Positions 8,026-17,445 of a DNA stretch of 43,685 bases are shown here, in pieces. The notes under the pieces are model-generated. The model was not told the DNA's origin, did no database searches, and saw only the letters and a list, made by a program, of their open reading frames with translations. The DNA lies in IMG/VR virus record IMGVR_UViG_3300025695_000029, positions 1 to 43,685 of that record, one strand, 5' to 3'. How positions within the stretch are numbered: the stretch's first letter is position 1; the number at the start of each line of letters is the position of its first letter. The translations under genes and the position numbers were made by a program. Source of the stretch: a virus.

Positions 8026-9732
8026 ATGAATAATAAAAAACCATTTGATTGGATTAATGAAGAATCAATTACCTTCCTACGTAGAGGATATCTAAGTGAG
8101 GGAGAGGAACCATTAGAAAGAATTAGAACAATCGCTAACCACGCAGAAAAACTTTTAGGTATAGAAGGTTTTGCTGATAAATTTTATGACTATATGGGTA
8201 AGGGTTGGTATTCCCTATCATCACCTGTATGGGCAAACTTCGGAAAAAAGAGAGGTTTACCTGTAAGTTGTTTTGGTTCTAATATTGGTGACAATATTGA
8301 ATCAATTTTATATACGCAAGCTGAGGTTGGTGAGATGTCTAAAATGGGTGGAGGTACTTCAGGTTACTTCGGTAATATCCGAGGACGTGGTGCTGAAATC
8401 ACAGATAACGGATTGGCACCAGGTGCAGTACACTTTATGAATCTTTTTGAGAGTGTTGTAGATAATATATCACAAGGTTCGACTAGAAGAGGTCGTTTCT
8501 CACCATACCTACCTGTTGAACATCCAGATATTATGGAGTTCTTAGAAATAGGTACAGAAGGGTTCCCCATCCAAGATTTAACACACGCAGTTACAGTAAC
8601 TGATGAGTTTATGAATGATATGATTGCTGGTGACCAAGATAAGAGAGCAATATGGGCTAAGGTAATTCAAAGGAGAGGTGAGATTGGGTATCCATATATT
8701 ATGTTCCATGACACAATGAACAATGGTACTGTTGACGTTTATAAAGACAAAGGAGCAACAATTAATAATTCAAATCTTTGTTCTGAGATTGCGTTACACA
8801 ATTCAGAGGAAGAATCATTTGTTTGTGTTTTATCATCAATGAATGTTCTTCATTATGATGAGTGGAAAGATACAGATGCTGTTGAGGTGATGACTATGTT
8901 CTTAGATGCGGTAGTTACTGAATTATTGACGAAAATTGAAGAGTTAAGAGACAACGGAACAATTGAGGGTAAAAGAGCGTTCTTCTACTTAGAGAAAGCA
9001 TATAACTTCTCTAAAAGGCAAAGAGCACTAGGATTAGGTGTATTAGGATGGCACTCATTACTTCAATCTAAAGGATTGGCTTTCGATACAAGAGAAACTG
9101 CAAGACTGAATGTTGAGGTATTTAAAAACATCAAAGAAAAGTCATATAAAGCATCGGAGCAATTAGCTGAAATGTTTGGGGAACCTGAATACTTAAAAGG
9201 GTATGGGAGAAGAAATGTAACGCTTAATGCGGTTGCACCCACAACTTCATCGGCGTTTATTCTTGGACAGGTTTCACAATCAATCGAACCCATTTGGTCT
9301 AATTGTTATGTAAAGGATGTTGCTAAGATGAAAGTCACAATTAAGAATCCTGTACTTAAAGAGTTATTAGTGACTATGGATAAGGATACTAAAGAAGTGT
9401 GGAATAGTATTAAACAGGCAGATGGTTCAGTACAACATTTAGATTTTTTAAATGATGAACAAAAAGATGTATTTAGAACTTTTGCAGAAATTAACCAATC
9501 ATCAATTATCAATCAAGCGGCAGTACGTCAAACATATATTGACCAATCACAGTCGTTAAATTTAATGGTGTCACCTGATATGCCAACAAAAGATGTTAAC
9601 AAACTTCTTATTGATTCTTGGAAATTAGGGGTTAAAACATTATACTACCAACACTCAATGAATTCCGCTCAAGCTTTCTCAAGAAAGAAGTTAGGGTTGA
9701 ATGATTTACAATGTGTTGCATGTGAGGGATAA
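8026..9732 (+). CDS. nrdA: Ribonucleotide reductase large subunit, compact, without ATP-cone
   Basis: This 568-aa catalytic subunit reduces ribonucleotides to deoxyribonucleotides for phage DNA synthesis. The redox cysteines are probably Cys82 (LPVSCFGSN) and Cys267 (CVLSSMN). The active-site triad NxCxE is Asn250, Cys252, Glu254 (NSNLCSEI). The radical-transfer Tyr pair is Tyr540-Tyr541 (KTLYYQ). The C-terminal thioredoxin-accessible pair is CVAC (Cys563, Cys566). The barrel loop GTSGYFGNIRGRG and the QGSTRRG segment are typical of NrdA. The E. coli protein is about 760 aa. This one begins directly at the barrel region and lacks the N-terminal ATP-cone, which is instead on NrdB. It is the last gene before a strong terminator. 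Confidence 0.94.
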   Translation: MNNKKPFDWINEESITFLRRGYLSEGEEPLERIRTIANHAEKLLGIEGFADKFYDYMGKGWYSLSSPVWANFGKKRGLPVSCFGSNIGDNIESILYTQAEVGEMSKMGGGTSGYFGNIRGRGAEITDNGLAPGAVHFMNLFESVVDNISQGSTRRGRFSPYLPVEHPDIMEFLEIGTEGFPIQDLTHAVTVTDEFMNDMIAGDQDKRAIWAKVIQRRGEIGYPYIMFHDTMNNGTVDVYKDKGATINNSNLCSEIALHNSEEESFVCVLSSMNVLHYDEWKDTDAVEVMTMFLDAVVTELLTKIEELRDNGTIEGKRAFFYLEKAYNFSKRQRALGLGVLGWHSLLQSKGLAFDTRETARLNVEVFKNIKEKSYKASEQLAEMFGEPEYLKGYGRRNVTLNAVAPTTSSAFILGQVSQSIEPIWSNCYVKDVAKMKVTIKNPVLKELLVTMDKDTKEVWNSIKQADGSVQHLDFLNDEQKDVFRTFAEINQSSIINQAAVRQTYIDQSQSLNLMVSPDMPTKDVNKLLIDSWKLGVKTLYYQHSMNSAQAFSRKKLGLNDLQCVACEG

Positions 9733-9760
9733 TTGTTAAAATTAACATACAATAAATATA

Positions 9761-9787
9761 AAAGAGGACTTCGGTCCTCTTTTTTTT
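9761..9787 (+). terminator. Rho-independent terminator with UUCG tetraloop
   Basis: A 9-bp perfect stem (AAAGAGGAC / GTCCTCTTT) closes a C(TTCG)G tetraloop, an exceptionally stable RNA loop, and is followed by a run of eight T. It ends the replication and nucleotide module. Confidence 0.95.
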
Positions 9788-9806
9788 ATAATTTATAGTG
9801 TTAAGA

Positions 9807-9814
9807 TATTTATA
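9807..9814 (+). promoter_or_regulatory. TATTTATA motif directly upstream of gp25 gene
   Basis: TATTTATA ends only 4 bases before the gp25 ATG and follows the nrdA terminator. A new transcript must start here to express the baseplate operon. If this is a -10-like element, the mRNA would be nearly leaderless. Confidence 0.4.
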
Positions 9815-9818
9815 GATA

Positions 9819-10283
9819 ATGGCAAACGGTAAAACATATGGTATTAATTTTCCTTTTCAAGATAGTAGGGATGGAAAATACGTCTCACTCTCTCAAACAA
9901 CTGATGAGGAGATAAGGACTGATTTGTTACATCTAATTCTAACTAGAAAGGGTAGTAGGTATTATTTACCTGACTTTGGTACTAGAATATATGAGTTTAT
10001 ATTTGAACCTATGGATGGTACAACATTCGAAGGGATAAAAACAGATATCACAAATTCAGTTGAAAAATATATACCAAACCTAACAATTAATGAAATTACA
10101 ATTACACCTTATTTAGATGACTTAGAGTCTCAAGGTGAATTAAACATGGATAAATTAGGTGTTGGGGGGATATATAGATTACCTGGTAGGGGTGTCGAAG
10201 AGTATACGGCAAAATTAAGGATAGATTATACAATCACAGATAGTACTTTTCAATCTAAAGATTTCATAATTATAAATATTTAA
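9819..10283 (+). CDS. gp25: Baseplate wedge protein gp25 (GPW/gp25 family)
   Basis: This 154-aa protein belongs to the gp25/W/TssE family, which links baseplate wedge to sheath in contractile tails. Family features are the N-terminal INFPFQDSRDGKYVSLSQ stretch and the central helix plus loop with RTDLLHLILTRKGSRYYLPDFGTRIYEFIFEP read in pieces. In particular GSRYYLPDFGTRIYEF matches the conserved G-x-R-x-x-x-P-x-F-G-x-x-L region that nucleates sheath assembly. A beta-rich end follows. It is first in the structural operon. gp6 follows after 6 bases, the same order as in many T4-like phages and related contractile systems. Confidence 0.93.
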   Translation: MANGKTYGINFPFQDSRDGKYVSLSQTTDEEIRTDLLHLILTRKGSRYYLPDFGTRIYEFIFEPMDGTTFEGIKTDITNSVEKYIPNLTINEITITPYLDDLESQGELNMDKLGVGGIYRLPGRGVEEYTAKLRIDYTITDSTFQSKDFIIINI

Positions 10284-10289
10284 TAATAG

Positions 10290-12128
10290 ATGGCAAGTAA
10301 AAAGATTTCATATACAGAAAGAGACTTTGAAGGACTAAGACAAGATTTAGTAAACTACACTAAACAATATTATCCTGAATTGATAGATAACTTTAATGAC
10401 GCTGCGGTTTATTCAGTATTGATGGACCTAAATGCTGCCATTGGTGATAATCTAAACTATCATATTGATAGAAGTATTCAAGAAACTGTTTTACAATATG
10501 CTCAACAACGTTCATCTATTTTTAACATCGCCAGAACTTACGGTTTAAAAATACCTGGTAATAGACCTTCAGTAGGTATTGTTGATTTTTCTATTGTGGT
10601 GCCAGCATCTGGTGACCAAGAAGATACAAGATATTTAGGTATCTTAAGAGCCGGTTCTCAAGTTATTGGTGCAGGTCAAGTATTTGAAAATGTATACGAC
10701 ATTGATTTTGCATCTCAATATAACAACGAGGGTTTTCCTAACAGGACTAAGATACCTAACTTTGATTCTAACAATGTATTAATAAACTACACTATCACTA
10801 AAAGAGAGGTTGTTGTTAATGGTATAACAAAAGTTTTTAAGAAAACGGTTAACCCTAATGATGTTAAACCATTTTACGAGTTTTTCTTACCTGAACAAAA
10901 CGTTTTAGAGGTTGTGGACATCATACAAAAAGATGGGACGTCCTTCCAATCCACACCAACGTATTCAGAATTTGTTAATGCTCAAGATAAGTGGTATGAA
11001 GTGGACTCATTGGCTGAGAGTACTGTTTTCATTGAAGACACGACAAAACCTTCTGACTTACCGGGATTAAAAGTTGGTAAATACATAGATACCGAAACTA
11101 GGTTTATAACAGAATATACGCCACAGGGTTTTATGAAAGTACAGTTTGGGGGAGGTACAACAACACCTGATGACCAGTTAGCTGAGTTTGCTAGAAACGG
11201 GGTATCATTAAGAATACAAGAATATCAAAACAATATTGGGTTAGGTAGGACAGTCACAGCTAACACAACTTTATTTGTTAAATATAGAGTTGGTGGAGGT
11301 GCACAATCAAATATTGGTGTTAATGCAATTAATCAAGTAGGTACGGTAAACTTCTTTGTGAGTGGTCCATCTAACACTATTAACCAAACGGTAACTAACT
11401 CATTAACGGTTAACAATGTCACTGCCGCTATTGGTGGTGCTAACCAACCATCTATTGAAGAGGTTAGAAATATGGTAACATTTAATTATGCTTCTCAAAA
11501 TAGGGCCGTTACAATTAATGATTATAATGCATTAATTAGAAAAATGCCAGGAAAATACGGTGCACCTGCTAAAACAGCAATCACTGAAAAAGATAATAAA
11601 ATTAATATTAATGTTTTATCATACGATTCAAATGGAAGTTTAACACAGACAGTATCTAATACATTAAAACAAAATATTGCTAACTACCTTTCAAAATATA
11701 GAATGATAAATGATTATATATCTGTAAATGTTGGTTTAGTGATTGATTTAGAGTACGATATTTCTGTTGTTATTGATTCGGGTCAAAACCAAGGTAATGT
11801 AATCACAAAAATAATTGATGAGGTAACAAGTATCATGTCACCAATTAATAGTACGATGGGTGAGAACGTGTTTATATCTGAGGTTAAGAAAAACATACAA
11901 GATGTAGCGGGTGTGATATCTGTGACCGATTTAAAAGTTTTCAATAAGGTAGGTGGTCAATACTCCTCTTCTGAAACTTCTCAAAGATATTCTGACCCAA
12001 AAACAAGAGAAATTGCGTTAATTGATGAGACAATATTTGCAGAACCATCTCAAATTTACCAAGTTAGGTTTCCAGAAAAAGATATCAAAGTTAGGGTTAA
12101 AAACCTTAAAAACGTGGACTACAAGTAA
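10290..12128 (+). CDS. gp6: Baseplate wedge protein gp6 (baseplate J-like)
   Basis: This 612-aa protein corresponds to T4 gp6/P2 gpJ/TssF, the dimer that forms the iris-like inner ring of the baseplate. The N-terminal region (ERDFEGLRQDLVNYTKQYYPE, then NDAAVYSVLMDLNAAIGDNLNYHIDR in continuous reading) is characteristic of gp6: helices describing a fuzzy J-like start. The C-terminal half has the baseplate-J core (residues about 385-500) with VTINDYNALIRKMPGKYG and KININVLSYD. A repeated beta-alpha module with VNVGLVIDLEYDI follows. Length is close to T4 gp6 (660 aa). It is transcribed with gp25. Confidence 0.92.
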   Translation: MASKKISYTERDFEGLRQDLVNYTKQYYPELIDNFNDAAVYSVLMDLNAAIGDNLNYHIDRSIQETVLQYAQQRSSIFNIARTYGLKIPGNRPSVGIVDFSIVVPASGDQEDTRYLGILRAGSQVIGAGQVFENVYDIDFASQYNNEGFPNRTKIPNFDSNNVLINYTITKREVVVNGITKVFKKTVNPNDVKPFYEFFLPEQNVLEVVDIIQKDGTSFQSTPTYSEFVNAQDKWYEVDSLAESTVFIEDTTKPSDLPGLKVGKYIDTETRFITEYTPQGFMKVQFGGGTTTPDDQLAEFARNGVSLRIQEYQNNIGLGRTVTANTTLFVKYRVGGGAQSNIGVNAINQVGTVNFFVSGPSNTINQTVTNSLTVNNVTAAIGGANQPSIEEVRNMVTFNYASQNRAVTINDYNALIRKMPGKYGAPAKTAITEKDNKININVLSYDSNGSLTQTVSNTLKQNIANYLSKYRMINDYISVNVGLVIDLEYDISVVIDSGQNQGNVITKIIDEVTSIMSPINSTMGENVFISEVKKNIQDVAGVISVTDLKVFNKVGGQYSSSETSQRYSDPKTREIALIDETIFAEPSQIYQVRFPEKDIKVRVKNLKNVDYK

Positions 12129-12132
12129 TATA

Positions 12133-12173
12133 CGTTTTACAAAACTTACTTATGGCTTTATCATTGTAAAACG
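12133..12173 (+). other. Inverted repeat in gp6 / 1746-aa gene gap
   Basis: CGTTTTACAA (12133-12142) and TTGTAAAACG (12164-12173) form a perfect 10-bp inverted repeat around a 21-base loop. There is no T tract, so it is not a classic terminator. It may be an operator-like site or an mRNA processing or stability element just ahead of a TATTTAT motif. Confidence 0.45.
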
Positions 12174-12183
12174 GATAAATAAG

Positions 12184-12190
12184 TATTTAT
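12184..12190 (+). promoter_or_regulatory. TATTTAT motif upstream of 1746-aa baseplate-region gene
   Basis: TATTTAT lies 14 bases before the ATG at 12205, in sense orientation and next to the inverted repeat at 12133-12173. Confidence 0.35.
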
Positions 12191-12204
12191 CTTAAAACTA
12201 CTTT

Positions 12205-15200
12205 ATGTCTAAATCATATAGAATAAGAACCAAGTTAGGAACCGACCAAAATATTAATGTTACGGTTGAACAAGATTTTGACTTTTTAGAGATACTTTCT
12301 TTAAAGTTAAGACAAGAAGACGTGTACTCAAGATTTTGTGCCGATTACGGTGTTGTTGTTGGTCGTGTGGTGGCTAACAGTGGATTTGGTATACCTAATG
12401 CTACGGTATCGATATTCGTACCAATAGACGAAATAGACTTACAAGACCCAGTAATATCTACATTATATCCATATAAGTCTGTTACAGATAAGAATGAGGA
12501 TGGGTATAGATATAACTTACTTCCATACGAAAAACAATACGGAGGACATACGCCGACAGGAACATTCCCATCAAGGTCTGATGTAATGACCCGAAGTGAG
12601 GTTTTAGAAATATACGAAAAATACTATAGGTATACTGTTAAGACAAATGACTCTGGTGATTTTATGATAACAGGGGTCCCGCTCGGTAATCAAAAATTAG
12701 TGTTAGATTTAGATTTATCTAATATGGGGTGTTTTTCTTTGAGACCTCAAGATTTGATTAGAATGGGTAGAGGTGTATCATCACAGTTTAATGGTTCCCA
12801 ATTTAAATCATCACAAGATATTAATTCATTACCTCAAATTATAAATCAAGTTAAAGATATTGATGTTGCCTCTTTTTGGGGTCAAGAGGATTTATGTAAT
12901 ATTGGGATAACAAGAACTGATTTCGATTTAAGGGATATAAATATTGAGATTCAGCCGACCGCAGTCTTTATGGGCTCTATTTTTTCGTCATCGGATAGTC
13001 AGATGTTAAAGAAGAATTGTAAGCCAAGAACAGAGCAGGGTGATTTATGTGGGTTGGTTACAGGACCGGGTGAGGTTTTATCTGTGAGACAATCAATAGA
13101 TTTGGATGAGGATGGATACCCAGTATTGGAACAATACTTACTACCTAATGGGGGTAAAGTTATTGATGATGAAGGTACGTTTGTCACTGATATTCCAATG
13201 AATTTAGATTATGTGATTACTAATGAGTTTGGTGAACAGGTGACCTCTAATGACCCTTCAATAGGTATACCGACAAAAGGTAAATATAGATTTAAGGTTA
13301 AGTATCAGTCTGAGGAAAATGGACCTGCTGTCACTGATGGTATTTTTAATTTTATTAAAGGTGATATTATTAGAGCGAATTTTCTGGTCCCACAAATTCG
13401 TGAGTACGGTTGGCAAGGAAATGCGTCAAATCCTGGTGTTGACCCTAGTACGTTATCTACACCTGTTGGTAATTCAGTTGAAGTGTTTAATAATAGTAAC
13501 GAAGTTCAAACATCATTTATTACTATACCATTTAATCGTAGTGTTGAAGTATTACAAAATACGGATGCGGAGAAAATAGAAACTTATGTTAATGGACAGC
13601 TAAGAACTGAGAAGTGGATAGATTTTCCATCGGGTGGTACATTAGAGATACGGGTCACTAAAAAACAAAATTCTACAGGTGGGTTCATTGTGCCTGTAAA
13701 TGTTAGTTACACATTATATGATTACCGATATTCACAGTTTCAAAAGAGTTATGGGTTTTCATTAAATTGGAATGAATATGCGGATAAAGAAGCTGGTGTT
13801 AAATGTGAAGATTTCTTTTATGATATGGTATACAATAAGGTGTATACTACCGCTCAAATGATTGACGAACATAGAAAAGGTTCGGGCCGTGCTAAATTTA
13901 TGGGTATTAAAGAGATACTTGATAGAGGATGTGAGTCAACAACTAATAAATTCCCAACGAATGACGGAGTTAGAAATTTTGATTTCTTATTTCTTTTATT
14001 TAATATAATAATTACGATAATTGGTTTTGTTGCGATACCATTGATAGTTCTATTACATGTAATCGCGGGAATTTGGCCGATACTTAAATGGTTTTTAGCT
14101 ATATTTTTTCCGGCGTTTTTAACGTTTCAGGCGATTCAATTTGGTATCGCGGCGGCAGCTTCATTTCCGGCGGTTGGTTTAATAGTAGTCAACGCGTTAC
14201 TCGCACTTGTATTTGGGGTTGCTGCGGTGGCGTTTGCAGTTATCGTGTCACCACTCCTTGTTAAATTTAAGTTTAAAAGTTTTAATTTACCAATGATGAG
14301 TTATCCTGATTGTCTAACTTGCGATTGCGATGTTGAAGATTTAGATGGTGATGAGATAACTACAAATATATTAACAGGTAAGAGTGGTAGTAGTAGTAGT
14401 GGTAGTGGTAGTGTAAATATAGGTCAATCATATGTAGTATGGGATAATAGTGGTGAAAGTATTTTGGCTCCACTTACAAATACTTCTACATGGGCTAAAT
14501 TAGCTGGTAACCCCGCGAATGAACAACCTGTTGGTATGGACCCGAATAACTATAATGGTAGTAGTACTAAACAAAATGAAAAATATCAGGCTAATTTATT
14601 CGGTTTTAGATATGCACTTGCTGGATATGCAGATTTAAATTCACCACATTACGGATTACCAATGACTAGAGACTATACTGGTGGGGACCTACCATTTCCA
14701 TCAACACTCCCCTCACGATATCTTTTAGAAACTCAGGCAACAGTTGCTCAGTCAATGAATCTTATGAATGTTAGGTCAAGATACTTTAATTCAGTATATA
14801 ATACGACTAATGGTCAAAATATAATTAAAACTGAAGTCAACGGGAGTGCACCATTTACCGATAATGTTGTCATGATGTTAGTGTCTAACGGTTCATTCAA
14901 TCAGGGAGATATTGTCACATTCAATGATGTGGGAGATATAAACGATACAAACTATAGTGGGGGTACAACAACAAATCAGTTTGGTTCTCAATCAATTACT
15001 GGAACGTCGATGATTACCACATCAAAAACTATTAATTATATTAATGAAAATGGTGGTCAATCAACCACAACAGTTACCGTAAGTGCCTCAACAACCGAGA
15101 AAGAATATGAATTTAAAACAGGTGTTGAGTATTTTCAGGTTATTACTACCAAAACATTTAATGATATACAAGGTACACCGGGTGGTATAATAAATCGACA

Positions 15201-17445
15201 TTTTAATGATACTCAAGTTCAAACACAGTACTACAATCCCGATACTAATAGTTATAATTCATTTGTGACAGGTAACCCATTTGATTTGATGGGTTCTAAC
15301 CTAACAAATAATTTTAAATTGGTTATTATGGTTAGGGGTGTTGACGTTTGGACAGATAGACAAAATATTAAATATGATTTATCAAGATTATCTGGGCTAG
15401 GTTATGGTAATGAAGTAGTGAGTGGTGATTTTTATATGAATGTCCCCATTCAAAAAATTACGAATGACAAATATAGTAATTCACCTCATACTGTATCATA
15501 CACAGACCCAAATCAAAAACTTTATCACGAACCGTATAATTTTGTGGTTGACCCACTTACTTACTCTACGGTCACGTCAAATAAGATAAAATATTATTCG
15601 TCATTAGGTGAGGGTATTAATGATTGGAATTTAACTACAGGTTCACCAGCATTTGCAACAATATCGAGTGGTAATGTCGTAACATCCAATGATAATGTAA
15701 ATCTAATTAGATTATTTGCTGGTTCATATTCCCCTATTTTAGGTAATAATGTTAGTCAAAATATAGTGAATGGTGGTACATTACTGGTATCACAAGGATT
15801 TTCTTCACCAACCTCACCAAACGGAAATATTATTTCACCAACATACGGTAATACTTTAAGTGTAAATATTAGTGGTTCAAACCCAAAATTAATTATTAGG
15901 AGTGATAGTTTACCGACATCTGATAATCAGACTTTTGGTTTTAGTAACCATAATAGTATGGCTTTTCACTTGAATAGAGATTTTGCGGTATTTAAAGTTG
16001 ACGCTGACGGCAGTGAATCGTTAAGTGAAAATGGTTTTGACACTAGTGATGGTGCGGAATCTTTAGATGATGAGTTTAATAATAATGCATCAATCAATAG
16101 TGTTACGGATTCTTTTTCATGTGCAAATATGGTACCACTAGAATGTTACCAACCGGGTCCAAATAACACCATAATAGTTATACCAAATTGTCCGAGTAAC
16201 ACTAATCCAACATTAGTTAAGAATGGGTGTTATACTTTATTACAGAAACCATATTTCAAGATTGGTAGAGATATTGGTAACTTTACTGAGTGGAAGGCTA
16301 GATTTAGAATGATGTTTGGTATATGCCGTAATGTAATGTCATTAACATTTGTAAATAACTGGGTAAACGGTACGTTATATATGTATTCTTTTCAAAAACA
16401 AGATGTTTATAGTAATGATATTAACGATACAAAATTCTTAACATCACCAGATTATGATTATTGTAAAGACACGATTTCGTACCAAGAAATAAATAATTCA
16501 TTTTTCTACAGAGCATCACCATTTAACAATGGTAGTTTCACAGGTAAATTACCTCCACTTAAAAATGGCGGTACTACTTACCCTGGTCAAAATAATGTGA
16601 TGTTAGGTAACCCTACGACTATTATGGATTTGGGACCTAGAGACGAATTTTTACAGGAGATATGTTTTAATGATGACTATCAGGGGTATATTATTGATAG
16701 TGTTAGTTCGACGTCCTATAAAGATACCTCAGATTTATTACAAGTTTTTATTATAAGTAGACTATCAAATGCTAACTGGCTTGGTCAAATAACTGGTCTT
16801 GGTAATGCATCAATAAGAAAATTATTTAGTAGAGAAAACCAAAGATTAGACGGTGATTTATCCCAATTAATTAGTATTAACTCAGAATTTGGTGTCACAC
16901 CTTTCTTAGGTAATAATTACTCTGGAGATGCAATATACTACGATGTGAATTCAAACGACCCAAATATTGGGATATTCTTTGAGGGGAATACTATTGATAG
17001 AGACTTAATAACACCAGGAAGGGTAACATTTAGAGACAATCAAGTGTCTAGTCCGTTATTTAATTACTATGGTTTTAAAGACCAAGAAATACCGTTCCAT
17101 CCATGGTCTCCTAAAAATAACTTAGTGATTTTTGGTGACGAGGATAATGATTGGTCATATAAAAATACTACAAGTAGTATATACACGGTAAATTACCAAT
17201 CTATTGATAGGTTAACTAACCCACATACGTTTCCATCTTCAATACAGACACCAACTAGTGAAAAACCAGGATTTATATATAATTCAAAATTAACTGGTAC
17301 TAATATTACGTATGATAGTCAAGGGACATATAAAAATAAGTTGTTAGTTGGTGCACCCTATCATTTTTATTTTGGTCTTAGGTCGGGTAAATCTGCGATG
17401 AACAAATATATTGATAAATTTATACTTAACCAAGAAATATTATGA
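12205..17445 (+). CDS. Giant baseplate-region protein with internal hydrophobic block, 1746 aa
   Basis: This is an unrecognised large virion protein in the position where T4-like phages carry gp7 or other wedge genes. Residues about 45-170 look like a Cna-B/carboxypeptidase-regulatory beta-sandwich (GRVVANSGFGIPNATVSIF, later DSGDFMITGVPLGNQKL). Residues about 593-685 are strikingly hydrophobic (for example FLFLLFNIIITIIGFVAIPL and AVGLIVVNALLALVFGVAAV) and could form three or four membrane-spanning helices. A Cys cluster (CLTCDCDVED, about 703-712) and a Ser/Gly linker (about 727-740) follow. The remaining 1000 residues are Asn/Ser/Thr-rich and beta-like. No signal peptide is seen. The stop overlaps the next start (ATGA). 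A membrane-contacting baseplate part is plausible but inferred. Confidence 0.75.
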   Translation: MSKSYRIRTKLGTDQNINVTVEQDFDFLEILSLKLRQEDVYSRFCADYGVVVGRVVANSGFGIPNATVSIFVPIDEIDLQDPVISTLYPYKSVTDKNEDGYRYNLLPYEKQYGGHTPTGTFPSRSDVMTRSEVLEIYEKYYRYTVKTNDSGDFMITGVPLGNQKLVLDLDLSNMGCFSLRPQDLIRMGRGVSSQFNGSQFKSSQDINSLPQIINQVKDIDVASFWGQEDLCNIGITRTDFDLRDINIEIQPTAVFMGSIFSSSDSQMLKKNCKPRTEQGDLCGLVTGPGEVLSVRQSIDLDEDGYPVLEQYLLPNGGKVIDDEGTFVTDIPMNLDYVITNEFGEQVTSNDPSIGIPTKGKYRFKVKYQSEENGPAVTDGIFNFIKGDIIRANFLVPQIREYGWQGNASNPGVDPSTLSTPVGNSVEVFNNSNEVQTSFITIPFNRSVEVLQNTDAEKIETYVNGQLRTEKWIDFPSGGTLEIRVTKKQNSTGGFIVPVNVSYTLYDYRYSQFQKSYGFSLNWNEYADKEAGVKCEDFFYDMVYNKVYTTAQMIDEHRKGSGRAKFMGIKEILDRGCESTTNKFPTNDGVRNFDFLFLLFNIIITIIGFVAIPLIVLLHVIAGIWPILKWFLAIFFPAFLTFQAIQFGIAAAASFPAVGLIVVNALLALVFGVAAVAFAVIVSPLLVKFKFKSFNLPMMSYPDCLTCDCDVEDLDGDEITTNILTGKSGSSSSGSGSVNIGQSYVVWDNSGESILAPLTNTSTWAKLAGNPANEQPVGMDPNNYNGSSTKQNEKYQANLFGFRYALAGYADLNSPHYGLPMTRDYTGGDLPFPSTLPSRYLLETQATVAQSMNLMNVRSRYFNSVYNTTNGQNIIKTEVNGSAPFTDNVVMMLVSNGSFNQGDIVTFNDVGDINDTNYSGGTTTNQFGSQSITGTSMITTSKTINYINENGGQSTTTVTVSASTTEKEYEFKTGVEYFQVITTKTFNDIQGTPGGIINRHFNDTQVQTQYYNPDTNSYNSFVTGNPFDLMGSNLTNNFKLVIMVRGVDVWTDRQNIKYDLSRLSGLGYGNEVVSGDFYMNVPIQKITNDKYSNSPHTVSYTDPNQKLYHEPYNFVVDPLTYSTVTSNKIKYYSSLGEGINDWNLTTGSPAFATISSGNVVTSNDNVNLIRLFAGSYSPILGNNVSQNIVNGGTLLVSQGFSSPTSPNGNIISPTYGNTLSVNISGSNPKLIIRSDSLPTSDNQTFGFSNHNSMAFHLNRDFAVFKVDADGSESLSENGFDTSDGAESLDDEFNNNASINSVTDSFSCANMVPLECYQPGPNNTIIVIPNCPSNTNPTLVKNGCYTLLQKPYFKIGRDIGNFTEWKARFRMMFGICRNVMSLTFVNNWVNGTLYMYSFQKQDVYSNDINDTKFLTSPDYDYCKDTISYQEINNSFFYRASPFNNGSFTGKLPPLKNGGTTYPGQNNVMLGNPTTIMDLGPRDEFLQEICFNDDYQGYIIDSVSSTSYKDTSDLLQVFIISRLSNANWLGQITGLGNASIRKLFSRENQRLDGDLSQLISINSEFGVTPFLGNNYSGDAIYYDVNSNDPNIGIFFEGNTIDRDLITPGRVTFRDNQVSSPLFNYYGFKDQEIPFHPWSPKNNLVIFGDEDNDWSYKNTTSSIYTVNYQSIDRLTNPHTFPSSIQTPTSEKPGFIYNSKLTGTNITYDSQGTYKNKLLVGAPYHFYFGLRSGKSAMNKYIDKFILNQEIL
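13981..14260 (+). other. Coding region for multi-pass hydrophobic segment
   Basis: Inside the 1746-aa gene, about 93 codons encode almost only Ile, Leu, Val, Phe, Ala and Gly with a few Pro and one Lys-Trp break. This corresponds to three or four potential membrane helices. The flanks are ordinary hydrophilic beta-type sequence. Confidence 0.8.

Noticed and set aside
8026-9732. NrdA as an N-terminally truncated pseudogene
   Set aside because: It is short compared with E. coli NrdA, but all catalytic Cys, the NxCxE triad, the Tyr pair and the CxxC tail are present. The missing part is just the ATP-cone, which is on NrdB.
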